A stretch of DNA of 64,000 nucleotides from Blasia pusilla. Its lineage: Eukaryota > Marchantiophyta > Marchantiopsida > Blasiales. This document shows, piece after piece, positions 50,101-62,314 of this stretch (positions are counted from its first letter, which is position 1; the number at the start of each line of letters is the position of its first letter). The translations under genes were made by a program, and so were the position numbers. The notes beneath the pieces are model-generated. The model saw only the letters and a program-made list of their open reading frames with translations, was not told where the DNA came from and did not search any database. The stretch is taken from positions 48,360,001-48,424,000 of the forward strand of contig CM114271.1 in NCBI GenBank assembly GCA_050084515.1. The letters are read 5' to 3'.

Positions 50101-51060
50101 GATGATTTTCAATGGCAAGGAGGAGGACCAAGACCAACAGTGGTACTTGGGTGACCAAGAGATCCCCCGTGTGGCTACCTACACCTATCTGGGCATAGAA
50201 TTCTTGGAAGATTGCATGTGGGATGCACACATTAAGAAGACTACTGAGAAAGGCCACAAGAAGGTGAACGGTCTGCCCAGATTCCTACAATGCCGAGACA
50301 TCACATCAGAAGTAAAGCGCTGTGTCATTTTGCATACCATTAGTCCCTCGCTGGAATACGGGCAGCGGTGTGGGATTCCAACACCAAACAAAGGGATAGG
50401 CTTGAAGCTGTGCAGCTCAAAGCGTTTCGGGGTATGATGTCAACTTCATCACGAACAACCCTCGTTGGTGTGAGATCAGAACTAGGTGTGGAACCCATGG
50501 AGGATAGACGTGACATCGCCAAGTTGAAATGGCGGAGGCAGCTGGAGACAATGGACTTCCATCGCTATCCTAAAGAGGTGATTGGGAAAACCTGGACCCA
50601 AAGAAGACCCGTAAAACAGGCCCAATCTTGGACGAAAAAGGTTCAAGAGATTGTGCAAGCATCCAAGCTCCCAGGCCTGAAGTGTGGGAGCAAGATGAGA
50701 AAGCATTCGTGGATACCATAACCAAAGCAAAGGCAACGCTCACGGCGACAAACATGGAGGAAGCCATGAAAATGTTTGACCTCTCTCTTTTGACGGTATA
50801 TCCGAGAGGGCGAATCGAAGAACTATTTTGGGAACCCCTTGCTTGGGAACCCGGCTCAAGTTCAAGTTCAGGACGGGGGCAATCCCGTTGAACCATAAGA
50901 AAAGCAGGATGGGAACACAACTAAACTCTTGCGTCTTGTGTGACGATGGGGACGAAACCTCTAGTCATTACTTGGTCTCCTGCGCAAAATTCACAACACA
51001 CAAAGCAAGAGCATATGCTGATATTGCTAAGCGATGCTGATATTGCTAAGCTGGTAGCAC
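47195..51060 (+). mobile_element. LINE-type retrotransposon, near full length, decayed
   Basis: Endonuclease region 47,448-48,650: LLKNQIHICGGQETWETK, GMKGVGFFIE, SSLGDFNIWVG in a shifted frame, and SDHSLVSTEL. RT 49,212-50,440: LVNHKAGGGDELVNELLKYG, WRMGVIVNLFKKGEREDPGN, YRGITLLSVVGK, then FFLDLKKAYDTVWRDG, GVAQGCPL (frame-shifted) and the catalytic region VALMFADDFGGLEE (FADD). MEANVLKCGVMIF and YTYLGIEF follow. The C-terminal part 50,450-51,040 ends in CVLCDDGDETSSHYLVSC, the CxxC...H...C motif of many LINEs. Stops at 49,581 and 49,795 and frame changes at 48,020-48,400, 49,870 and 50,440 make it dead. FADD and GDFN are intact. Confidence 0.85.
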
Positions 51061-51368
51061 CAAAATTGTTCAACACATTCAATAGCCTTAATTCATTGCC
51101 AAAAGTTGCTGCAGTGGTAAGTAATGTCTATTGGGGATCCCAATCAGGTAACGTAGATTGTGTGGTCAAGAGCTTCTTGGTTGACACTTGGAAGCTCCGC
51201 ACAAACACGTTGTTTGGTCAGCACTCACACTATATGAGAGTGTCTCCCTCCTCTCATATGGTACCATCTTCACTTGCTTCTCTCTCTACACCCATCCCAC
51301 TCTCAAGCACCGTCCAACCAGGGCGCGGGGTCTATGGTCGCAAGGCTACGACAGGCACTACTTAATGA

Positions 51369-52061
<693 letters not shown>

Positions 52062-52231
52062 ACTCGCCCCCCTAACTGGCGGTTAGGTCCCTCTAACTCC
52101 TAGGTAGCCCTACTACATGCTATACACTTTCGTGGGTGCACGAATCAAAAGGCCGGGTGCTAGGTTGCCCCATCGTTAGTCGCACATCTGTAATCCATAT
52201 CATGCAAAGATCAAGTCTTCTACCTCTCTTA

Positions 52232-52369
52232 AGTACATCCAGAACAAACCCACCTTCCAGTAGGAATAACATCCATACGTGGAGTCAAACACATCATGTG
52301 CCAACCCCTAGAACACCGATCACACACCAATATACAGGCTGCGTTACTAGTAGACCCACACAACATGCA
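52232..52369 (-). pseudogene. Copy D C-terminal PHD finger, complete C4HC3
   Basis: The last 45 residues before the stop read CMLCGSTSNAACILVCDRC, SRGWHMMCLTP, TGRWVCSGC. Spacing is C-x2-C-x11-C-x2-C-x4-H-x2-C-x14-C-x2-C, with the conserved Trp before His and a Trp two residues before the seventh Cys, which is a canonical PHD finger. PHD fingers bind histone H3 tails (H3K4 methyl state is the usual ligand). It sits where other gypsy elements (chromoviruses) carry an integrase chromodomain. It is in one open frame (52,522-52,229) with the preceding integrase tail. Confidence 0.85.
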
Positions 52370-52399
52370 CCTCAAGCTAGCACGTATCATGGCTAAGCT

Positions 52400-53560
52400 T
52401 GGGTCAAAAATACCATCCACATTTGAAAGATGACATGGCGCACAATTATGCACATGGTCCTTCCAAAAAACTCCATCACAACCCTCCAACATAAGAACTC
52501 CAGAAGCTAACACCTCGCGCACTTATAAAATAGTGCGGCTTGTTGTCATATCCAAGGTTGTCGGTGAAATCTGCTGCAAATAGACATAGTCCCCCACATG
52601 GAACCTACAAATCGATGGTCGATAACCTCCACCCCGAATGGTTGCATACCGTAACGTATCCCCGTGTTGAGCAATGGCAAGAGTCTCAAAGGCTGTTGGC
52701 ATAACTCTCCGAAAGAGCTCTGCCCACTGAGAACACACTCTCATCCACATCGCTAGATCATCAAGGTTCACCACCTCACTAGACTCCCGACGAATTACTG
52801 CTGGCAAGTCTAGATCTCGGCCGTATAACAGAAAATAAGGTGAGAAGGAAGCCGAGGATGCTTGGCGACTGAACCTATACCCCATGGCTAACCATGCCAA
52901 CTGAATATCCCAGTCTCCACGATGCCCCTTCTATAGGCCATACTTGCGCAATGCCCTCTTCACCGTCTGAACCACACCCTCAGCCAAACCATCTGCCTCT
53001 AGATGATCTCGAGACGTAGTCTGATGATCAATCAACGCCTTGTCACACAAGACTTGAAATTCACCCCAAACTCAGACTCGGTCTGGTGGTCAAGACTTCG
53101 GTGGTGCACCAAAATGACTAAGCACTCTATCAAGAAATGCATACACCGTTCCCTCACTTGCCTTGTCAGGTAATGCCACCAACTCAATCCACTTGGAGAA
53201 GTGCTCCACCATCACCAACACATATCGATGATGTCATACAGTCAACGGTAACGGTCCCCCAAAGTCCACACTCCAAGGATAACCCAACCCCATAATAGGC
53301 AAGCGGTGTAACTGTGGTGTAGGGGCATTGAATGATGCCCTCATCCGGTCACAAAACATACAACGTTATACCAACTCGTGCACCTGAGTATGCATGGCAT
53401 GCCACCAATACTGAACAAGGAGTAAGCTATACGTACGCTTTACCCCAAAATGTCCCAACTCCTCATGGGCATGTCGCACAATGCACTCTCTCTAAGCCAA
53501 ATGCGGCACTACTCGTACTCTACCATCTTCCCACACATGGAGAATATGTGTTCCCTCCAA
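52400..53560 (-). pseudogene. Copy D integrase
   Basis: HHCC zinc domain (HAHEELGHFGVKRTYSLLLV, RCMFCD), core with GLGYPWSVDFGGPLPL (Asp), HFSKWIELVALPDKASEG, a damaged second Asp region (53,080-53,110), DHLEADGLAEGVVQTVKRAL (Glu). Then an open C-terminal region 52,900-52,523 (AWLAMGYRFSRQASSASFSP, RYATIRGGGYRPSICRFHVG, DYVYLQQ) that leads into the PHD finger. Stops in the core (V*HHRY, RV*VW) are few. Confidence 0.88.
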
Positions 53561-53712
53561 TCGATACCTCTTAGCACGTTGAAGAACACGGTCTCGCTCC
53601 TTGGCACCCTACTGGTCCGTAGGAACTCCAACACCAACGCATCATCATGAATATCACGCTGATCCGTACCACCATCTCCAACCTTAGGATCTAAAGGCTG
53701 GCCATCTACCCT

Positions 53713-54330
53713 CTAACTAGAGTAAGATGTCATGTGGTCCTCCATACTGGAATCCACCCCTAACCAACATAAAAAGGCAGATGCATGCCAACCTAGCACC
53801 ATCTCCTCATCAACCTTGCCATGCCATCTAGCCCCAGTTGCATCCTTTTGGTTAGTACATGGGTTCCTACTCAACCCATCAGCATCAAGGTTGGCAACTC
53901 CAGGTCGATGTACCACTTGGAAGTCATACTCCTGTAAGATAAGAGCCGACCGTGCAAGCTTCCTTGTAAGCTTGTCAGACTCCATCAACCACTTGAGCGG
54001 CTGGTGATCAACAACAAGGGCAAACTATGTGCCAAACAAGTAACACCTAAAGTGTGCCACAGCCCACACTACTGCCAAGCACTCTCCCTCAAATGAACTA
54101 TAGCGCGACTCCGCTGCATTATTTGAACGACTTGCATAGGCCACCACAAACTCCATGTGCTCATCATCATGTTGTGTCAACACCGCTCCAAGTCCCAACC
54201 TACTCCAATCAGTGTGTAACTGAAATGGGCACCCTTTGATAGGTCTCCTCAAGATAGACGCCGTCACCAATTGGGCCTTGAGCTCCACAAAAGCTCTCTC
54301 ATGATCATCTCCCCAGTGCCACTCCTGATC
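53713..54330 (-). pseudogene. Copy D RNase H and tether
   Basis: Reads PFQLHTDWSRLGLGAVLTQH (Asp), VVAYASRSNNAAESRYSSFE, GECLAVVWAVAHFRCYLFGT (Glu), a stop, DHQPLKWLMESDKL (Asp region), then LQEYDFQVVHRPGVANLDAD and GLSRNPC. One TAG (54,022-54,024) splits it. Confidence 0.9.
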
Positions 54331-55290
54331 TGATTTCAGCAATTGGCTCAAAGGCTTTGCCATAGCACTAAACCCCTTCTCATACCTCTGATAGTAGTTT
54401 GCCAATCCCATGAGTGCCCGAACTCTACTCACATTAACCGGACAAGGAATAAGTGCAATAGCCTCCACCTTTGCTTGCTGAACTCCCAAACCACCTGGAT
54501 AGATCACATGACCCAAGTACTCAACATCCTCATGGAAGAACTTACACTTTCTTGGATGCAAACGTAGACCATGAGCTTTCAACCGCTCAAACACAATCTG
54601 CAAATATATCTGATCCTCCTCCACCGTATTACTGAACACCAAGATATCATCAATATAACACTGAACAAAATCCAACCTTGCTAGGATCCTATCCATCACT
54701 CTCTGAAACTCAGCACGTGCATTCTTCAACCCAAAGGGTAAGAATTTCCACTGGTACAAACAATCCTTGCCATGAGAGTTGACACCCCAAAATGTTGTCT
54801 TGGCCTTGTCACTCTCTCGAATTGGCAACTGATGGTATCCTGCCCAACGATCCAAAGTACTGAAAATCTTTTCCTATCCCACCACATCAAAGATCTCCTT
54901 AGGTGTAGGCATGGCATACCTATCGGCCTTGGTCTGCCGATTGATAGGACGATAATCTCCACACATCCGCCTATCGGTGTAGTTGCCATGCACATCCTTT
55001 TTAGCAGGCATGAAAATGGCTGATGCATACTCTCCATGCGACAACTCCACTAACCTAGCCTCCAAAAGGTCCAACGTCCTACTCTGAATCAGGTCCCTCT
55101 CCATATCACTATATTGGTAGGGACGACGAAAGATTGGCGAATCACTAGCCAAATCAATCCGTATACCGGGTCCAACCAAAGCACCCAACTCCTTCATGCT
55201 AAAGGCAAAACAACTCCTATAAGCACGTAGGAATTGTGTCAAGCGTCGTTTCTCACCTCCCCTCAGCTTGGGCCAAGTAATGGCTCCCAA
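54330..55290 (-). pseudogene. Copy D reverse transcriptase
   Basis: Two long open stretches. 55,290-54,874 holds YRSCFAFSMKELGALVGPG, FMPAKKDVHGNYTDRRMCGD, YRPINRQ. 54,855-54,025 holds WAGYHQLPI, CLYQWKFLPFGLKNARAEFQ, catalytic CYIDDILVFSN, LHPRKCKFFHEDVEYLGHVI, YPGG. One stop lies between them (54,872). All catalytic Asp residues are present. Confidence 0.93.
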
Positions 55291-55599
55291 GTCTCCTCCA
55301 CTGGCACACTAGAGGGAGAGGACGATGCCATTGGCTGCTAGGCAACCCCCTCACAAGATGGTACACCCTTAGCTACACCATCATCTGAGCAAATAACTTC
55401 TCTACCAGTATGAGCAACTAAATCCACATGCCCATCCATTACATCCCATTTACTCCAAGGATGCAAAATACTATTCTCCTTGCCCCCAACCGATGTCTCT
55501 ACCGTCCCGGTAGCCATCGAGCTCATCACAAGGGGTGGAAGACCCATAGACAGTCCGAAGTCGACGCTGCTCGGCCATCCCAAGACTCAAAATCCAGGT

Positions 55600-56580
55600 C
55601 AAACAATTCAGGTCCATGGCCTGACCCAACACATGACGTCGTGAAGCCTAAAAAATGGAAGCAACCGCTGTCACACTAGTAGCAAATCCCATCGCACGCT
55701 CTCTCTCATCAGCGTTAGGCTCCACCAACTGTCGCACATGAGAATCCCATACAAGCCCGGGACCACCTTCCCTGTAGGCATGTGACGAGGGAAAACTCAC
55801 AAATGTGGGTAGTGCCAGCCTAGGCTGGCCCACACGGTTCACCACTGCCATGGGTGACCAATCAATACCCCTCACCACTTGAGAAAGTCGCCCAATATCC
55901 AAGATACTATCCAATGTAAGGCAGGGATCCCACTGCACTACATCATATGGTCGACGTAGAACCTCCCTAGGCAACAAGTTTGTCCACCACAAGCGTGGAC
56001 GATGTGTACGCGAGCCAACTCCCACTGCATCCAAAAACACCGCTGGTCCAATCCAAGACCGCACCTCATGAACACTCGCCATCATCTGGGTCCGAGTGTC
56101 ACCCAACAATGGAACATTCTCAAGAATGTATGCTAGAGCACGTGCCTGATGAACCTAAAGATGTCGTAACACCTGTAACATCTCCCAAAACAATCGAGAC
56201 CTAGGGTTGTGTAATCCCTCACCACGACCACGTGTATGACCCTGACATGGCCATCCAGCAATCACCAAATCCACAAGACCAACCCTCTCAAGGTCCTGCC
56301 CTCCCCCCCCCCCCCAACAATGCAATGTGTGATGGCAAAGCACGCTGGTACCCACGAATAGCTGATGGCCGCAACAACTCAGGATATCTCCGCATCAACT
56401 GAACGATATGTCGGGATGAGACTCTCTGGGCCATCTCATCTCGCTCCACATACACGTATATCCGCACAAGAATATAGGCCTGCAACACTACAGCCAAACC
56501 AGTGCTAATCCCACCCAGGAGATCTAACACACAAATGCCCTCCGACGGATACTGCCATACAATGGGTGTAGTATCCAAAG
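55600..56580 (-). pseudogene. Copy D cytosine-5 DNA methyltransferase domain
   Basis: All key motifs are readable: motif I VLDLLGGISTGLAVVLQ (56,536-56,486); motif II IYVYVERDEMAQRV; motif IV DLVIAGWPCQGHTRGRGEGL with catalytic Cys in PCQ (about 56,240-56,255); RSRLFWEMLQ; motif VI YILENVPLLGD (ENV about 56,115); motif VIII SRTHRPRLWWTNLLP; target-recognition-like stretch with LPTFVSFPSSHAYREGGPGL; motif IX DERERAMGFATSVTA; motif X RRHVLGQAMDLNCLTWIL. The linear order and the MGF...TDV-like plus LLGxxMxxxxxxxI ending fit DNMT3-type enzymes. Disablements: a frameshift in a G13 run (56,303-56,315), TAG in HL*VHQ (copy A has GCAG there), TAG in IF*ASRR. It would methylate cytosine if restored in an intact sister copy. 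Confidence 0.9.
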
Positions 56581-57169
56581 GGGATAACCCAACTAGACCA
56601 GAAGTAGGAGTCCGCCCTAGGGTCTCCTCTTCCTCGTGAGGTATAATAGCCTCACACCAAGCCTCCTATTGTAGTGCACCCCCTGAACTCCAAAGTGGCA
56701 CATCCAACGATGAGGATGCCACTGCTGCAAAACTAGGGACCTCCTCTACCTCCTCATGCACAGGAGAATCCATAGCAGAAAGATTACCCTCCAAAAAGTC
56801 TCCTGGCTAAGTGACTACTCCACTAAAAGCAACCACAGATGCTAACACCGTTGGGGAAGACCCTTGTGGTCGAGCCCCATAAATAAATCTCATAGGAACC
56901 TGGCTCATACATCCATCCCCGGACTGCCAACTAGGTCTATAAGACGCTGTCTCACTCCAGTAGTCCATCTGAAAACCCATTGGGTACAATACTGCTCCTC
57001 CAACTAGTACATCATACGACTCGGCTAATGTGACCACTGCAGGTACTCCCAACCGGGAGCTATCAGTTGCATGATCTGGTCTCAATTGTACAGACAAATT
57101 CTCCTATGTCATGAATTGAGACCTATCATTGGCTCCTCCAAGTGATGTTTGAATCTCGAATGGGCAAGG

Positions 57170-57730
57170 CTTAAGCTCTCACCTCCGAATTCCCAAACCA
57201 ATACATGCCGCCTTTCCCAACATCAAAGGTTAGGCACCAGAGTCTAACAAGACTCTATCTGGTCTATACACCTGTCCTGTAGGACTCACCAATCGGAATA
57301 TCCCACTTCGGTTGTCCAACATCCATACACCACGTGTAAGCCTCTCACGATCAATGGCTGGCCGGGCTCGTAATGCATCCATCTTCGCTGCTGCTGCCTG
57401 CCAAGTAGCACTGGTACTCGATGCTACACCTGACATAGAGGGTTGCTCCACCGCAACACCCTCATCCACCTCAGCACGTGTAGTAGTAACATCCCCACGT
57501 TCACACAACATGGCTGCTAGCTTAAATACAGGAGCTAAGTCAACTCCTAAAACCATCAGCTCCGTGGCCGAAAACAATGGGGATCCCAACACTGAAGTTT
57601 CCATCCGCAATATTGCACTGGATGTTGCATCTGTGTCTACTACACGCGATGTAGATGCCTGAGTCCCCACTGTAGGCCCAATAGGCTGCGTAGGAACCAT
57701 GGTTGGAGTCCTAAGCACCTCAGACAACAA
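57170..57730 (-). pseudogene. Copy D protease and upstream linker
   Basis: Open frame 57,730-57,230 ends GVWMLDNRSGIF, RPDRVLLDSGA, a TAG stop, then PLMLGKAACIGLGI. DSGA is the retropepsin-like catalytic motif. Copy A has Gln (CAA) where this copy has TAG. Confidence 0.7.
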
Positions 57731-57852
57731 GAATGAATGGGGAAGCCTAGCCTGCCTCCCAGCTCACTCCTATGTGGATCCAACTCCACAGTAGCACCAC
57801 GTGGCTCTAACGCTCGAGTGGCTCCTCTTGTAATTGCAATTGATGCCTCAAC

Positions 57853-59382
57853 CTATGCTGCACTCGCCATATAAGAGAGATCATCCCCTCCATAAGAGAT
57901 GGAAGCCCTTGCTCCCGAACCTGCTCTATGCTGGATACCAACTATAGTAGCCAACTTCTGCTCCAACTGCTCAATCGTGGCAGCCATAGCTGACTCTGTC
58001 GTAGTGCTAGGGGTAGCCACCGTAGGCTCTCCAACCACTGGTCCACCTCTACCACCCCTACCACCTCGGCCTCTCGGAGCTACTCCACCACGGCCCCGGC
58101 CTGATCTCAACTCTAGATGAAGATCAAAGCAACGCTCTCGAGGATGACCTGGTCTCCCGCAATGATCACACTGAGTTGGGGCCAACTGAGGCCCATCCTC
58201 CAAAGTCCGTCTCCCATCCTCTTGGGGACAAAACCTCCTAACATGATCACCTCCACATGTCCAACATGATTGTCCTTGCTGTGGGGCAGCAAATGAAGGC
58301 AATGGTCTCTGCGCAAGTGTCCCTCTAGGACCTGACTGAGGTCATGTGTACCCCCCACGACTCCCACTACTACTACCACCACCAATACTACGAGACTGTG
58401 AGGTGGACTGCTGAACACGAGAAGTAGTTGTTGTATCCCTACTGAATGCGGATGTCACCACTCTCTCCTCCACCATGTTAAGCTCAATCTTCTTAGATAG
58501 AGCAAACACATTGGTCAATGTGGGTGAATCATCACTCATAAGAGTAGCATCACGTACCATGCGGCGCAACTCTCTGTCCAAGATCCCATACCAAAAATGG
58601 ACTGCCTGAGCCTCAGTCACACCATGGGTAACTGAAATCAAGCGTTGCATACAAGTGTATGCCTCACAAAGACTCTCACGAGTCTTTCGCTCAAATTCTT
58701 GAAGATTCCTCAACTCCTCTATCTTCACTCCTTGATAGTTCTTCTTCAACCTCTTGAAGAACTCTGCAACCAGGCTGAACGATGGTGGGGCATTAGTACC
58801 CCCACTAGTACCTCCATGGGTACCTCCACTAGTATCCCCACTCCGGCTCGTACTCGTACCATTCAACGTCAAGCTCGTTGCCATAGTAGGAGCACTACTA
58901 CCAATATCACCATGGGTGATAGACACATAGCCTAGAGACCAATATTGTCTCCTCGCCTCAATCTTAGCAACATGGTCCTTCCTAAACTCATAGTCATCAT
59001 CCATGGGTGGTCCCTCCAAGTGCCCAAACAACCCCTTCCAAGCCATGAAGGGTGTAAACAACGTGGCGTTCCGCAACATCTGCATATCACACCACGTATC
59101 AAACTCCTTAATGAAGTCCTCCAACTCAAAGGTGGCCACTGCACCCGAGTATTGTTGTGGGCCCTTCATGGCCCCATATATCCCGTCCATGTCCCAAATC
59201 AATGGAGATGCAACACTCGATAACAACGTAGAAGACTCGGTGTTTGGAACACCCTCGTCCTCCTCTTCATCAACCGTTGGAAGTGGAAAAGGTAGGCGAT
59301 ACCTCAATCCACTCCGTGTAAAACTACCACTGTCCGCACCACGGTCCCCAACCAGACCAACAGACAGCTCCGTGATGACCAA
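57853..59382 (-). pseudogene. Copy D Gag (capsid and two zinc knuckles), one stop
   Basis: From Met at 59,382: an acidic stretch, then a gypsy-type capsid (FELEDFIKEFDTWCDMQM, FTPFMAWKGLFGHLEG, a Gly/Thr/Ser-rich linker with GGTHGGTSGGT, then FFKRLKKNYQGVKIEELRNL and FERKTRESLCEAYTCMQRLI, matching the Retrotrans_gag fold). A single TGA at 58,342 (CGA to TGA would explain it) precedes the nucleocapsid part, which has CWTCGGDHVRRFC (C-x2-C-x3-H-x4-C) and CDHCGRPGHPRERC (C-x2-C-x4-H-x4-C), then an RGG-rich basic tail (58,120-58,030). Two knuckles plus RGG suit RNA packaging. A TAG at 57,853 and a frameshift follow before the protease linker. Confidence 0.88.
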
Positions 59383-60879
59383 CGCCGATGCCGCACCACC
59401 ACCAAATCACCACCACTAAGTAACCAAGTGACGTCGATGTCGCTGTACTATTCTAGCTCTACTAGCTATGGGTGTAGGCAACCTAACCTGTCATCACCAC
59501 AAGAAGCCTCCCACGGTCTACTGGTCATCACTCCAACCTCACTATTGGTAGCACACAAGAGTAAAACTACTCTGGAAATCAGCGTCAACCCTAACAATGG
59601 GCGCGCAAGCAAGAAGCAACGATGGAGGGGATCCAAACAGTGGAAGTCCAACGACAACCCTCCAATCGCAAATGGAAATCAAGGTAACAAAATCCACCAA
59701 ACGTGGCGCCCCCTGAATCCACAGAACCCACCACACAATTCTAAAGCAATAGCTACTCCGCCGCTGGTCGATGACGTGCTAGTCGGACTCGCGGCACCTA
59801 AAAATATCACCTGCATGGAGAGGCTACACCGTAGTATGCGCTAGAGGTCCATCAACCGAAAACCGGAGATGCATAAAGCGCCTAACAAATCTCCGATCAA
59901 CACCAAATGAGCTACACTAGTGTGTACACTGGCATAGTTAAGAACTCAGCAGTCCAGGCATAATAGCCAAAGATGGGTGACCACTTATGCAACACTCAAC
60001 TCACAAATCCTGAAAAAATTTCCTCACACCCAAGCAAGCAAGCTTGCTTGCTTGCTCCTTGCTCCTTACTCCGCCTCTCACGCGCACTCGCCCCGAGCTA
60101 CCATGAGTTGCCTTGAAGCCTTAAAATGCTCGAGACATGCCCCGTTTGCCACGCTTTGCTATGGAGAGAGGCCCCTAATGGGATAGGCGTCTCCAAAACA
60201 GGGCAAATCACCAACCAACCAGCCCCTCTCATTTGCTGTCCACCAAAGCCAGACCTTGAGCTAGTCCGTAAAATTTTGATCAGCAATTACTCCACAAATC
60301 CTCAACCAAAATTGAATCTGTTTCAACCAGAATTCAATTGGCCACCATAGCTATCTCTCCACAAAAAATCAGCTACAACCAAGCTTTGTACTTCATGCTA
60401 AAAATCAGACAAATTTGCTGTCCATACACCTCCAGAATCACAAATCCGACAGCGCTTCCGCCCAGATTCATGCACACAGAAATCTGCAACGCTCCACACA
60501 CTCAAGCAGATAGCTTCACGTGAGATCACAATACACGTAGTAACAAGAATCTCACATGAGATCAAAATACAGATAGTAACAGGAACCTCTCACCCAATCT
60601 GGATGAACTTCAACAGAGCTTCTGCACTCCAAGTTCTCCACATCAGAAAACCGTCGAACACAAACCAAAATCTTCAATCCTTGATAACTTCCAACTCCCT
60701 TAACGAAATCCAGCAATCTAAAGCACGTTGGAAAGCTCTCAGCAAGGCGCTTCTTTCCCAGCCAACCATGCACCAGATTCACACCTCCAACATAGGCCAC
60801 AAGCCACGAACATCCATGGCTCACCAGATCCTACTGATCCACGATGAAAGCTACTATTGATCTACTCTAGTTCTTTGAG
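59383..60879 (-). other. Copy D leader between 5' LTR and Gag, with 24-bp palindrome
   Basis: About 1.5 kb without a coding frame. It contains a perfect 24-bp palindrome at 60,031-60,054 built of CAAG/CTTG repeats. A primer-binding site was not recognised next to the LTR end at 60,880. Confidence 0.55.
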
Positions 60880-61085
60880 TGAAATCCGTGGAAGACCTAC
60901 TGTCATAAAACACGTATAGAATCACATACAATTGAGCCAAACCCACTCCACGATGGGAGAATCCTGGTTGAAGCTTGCGGGAACCACCATAGCCAAGAGC
61001 TCTACTCACTACCAAGGCTAACTCCCAACGCAACAGGCTCAACTCAAAGAACTAACTGTATCCTCCAACATAAGAGCGGTGTCGT
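60880..61085 (-). repeat. Copy D 5' LTR remnant
   Basis: Matches 51,588-51,770 of the 3' LTR (gaaatccgtggaagacctac, aagcttgcgggaaccaccat, agctctactcactaccaagg). It ends in ...TTTCA on the element strand at 60,880 and is truncated outward. Confidence 0.75.
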
Positions 61086-61099
61086 GTCGAGAATCTTTC

Positions 61100-62314
61100 T
61101 TCGAGCAAGGGCGGGCCTTCTAGCTGCGGTAGATGCGGTCGATGCAAGATGAACTCTCTAATAAGTTCTCCTTTTTCAATACAAAATTATGATGTACATT
61201 CTCCATTCTCTCACGAAAGGTATCACAAATGGAAGTGCCGAGGCGATCACTTCTTCTTAATATCGGACCCCGAAATTTCTAACTATAAAATCCCTATAAA
61301 CTATTTTACGCTTGTACACGAGGAAGATAGCACAATTAGTGTTAAACCCTACTTGACCACGCCTATTGACATCCATGGATCGCTATATAAGGACATACAA
61401 AGTACAATCCCATGTCCTTCCATATGTGATGATAGGAAGAATCACCGGAGTTGGAGATTGCATGACCTGGTTCATGAACGCCTCCCCCATAGTGATAAAC
61501 TAAATAGCGAGTGAACCAGTGCCTATCTACAAAGAGTACCTTGACATGGTAAGGATTGAGGAAAGGAAAGTCGGGCACAACTCGTGCTCCACCCCTATCC
61601 ATGCTTGACAGACATTCTCTACTCTCCTCAAGAATGGGTTTTGGCGGAGTTATTCTCCCAAGAGGGGTAATCCACTCTCATTGGGAAAGTAACAAGCCAA
61701 AACATCCGCTATTTTAGTATGACTAAACTCCTCTACGGTGACAAACCTCTCATCCCCCCCACACACACACACCACACTCGAGAAACCTCTCGAAGAATAG
61801 ACCATGATCAAGTTACTCTCCCAAGAGGGGTGATCCACTCTCATTGGAAGAGCAAGCAATCCCAAAGCCATACACTCAAGAGAGACACGAGAGACTCAAG
61901 ATGTGGAATACAAGGTGATGAACCCTTGAAGGTCCCTCCTCTTTATATACTCACAAGGGATCCACAAGAGTACGAAATAGAGCTTATCTTATCTTGTGCC
62001 ACATGGCTTCCTCTCAAGGCTTAGCCAATCACATTTTGACACAAGTAGATTTCCTCTTATCTCTTCCAAAATATCCTCTTTTACCCACATGATATTTTCC
62101 AAATTACCCCAACTAACCTAACCACCAACCAAGACTACTTTTGCTTTTCATTAAAGCAACTACTTTACTTTTATAAAGTCATCTTTTATTTATTACCTCC
62201 TTTTCCTAAAGTTAGGCCCGCATAAAAGAGGCACCATAAAGAGTTTTAAACATAAGAATTTCCTTTTTCTAAGCCAATTTACTTAATACTAATGAAACTC
62301 TATCTAACACTTAA
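61100..62314 (-). repeat. LTR of another gypsy element, inverted copy
   Basis: 61,509-62,314 is the reverse complement of 63,208-64,000 with about 1-3% difference. In its own sense the LTR starts TGTTAGATAGAG at about 62,309. The left part (61,100-61,508) is probably the rest of the LTR, whose partner lies outside the window. It contains TTTATATACTC (61,952-61,962, LTR-internal TATA candidate in reverse) and a CA/GT tract. Confidence 0.85.

Noticed and set aside
57312-59419. Plus-strand frames over the copy D Gag and protease region
   Set aside because: Antisense shadows of the Gag and linker frames.
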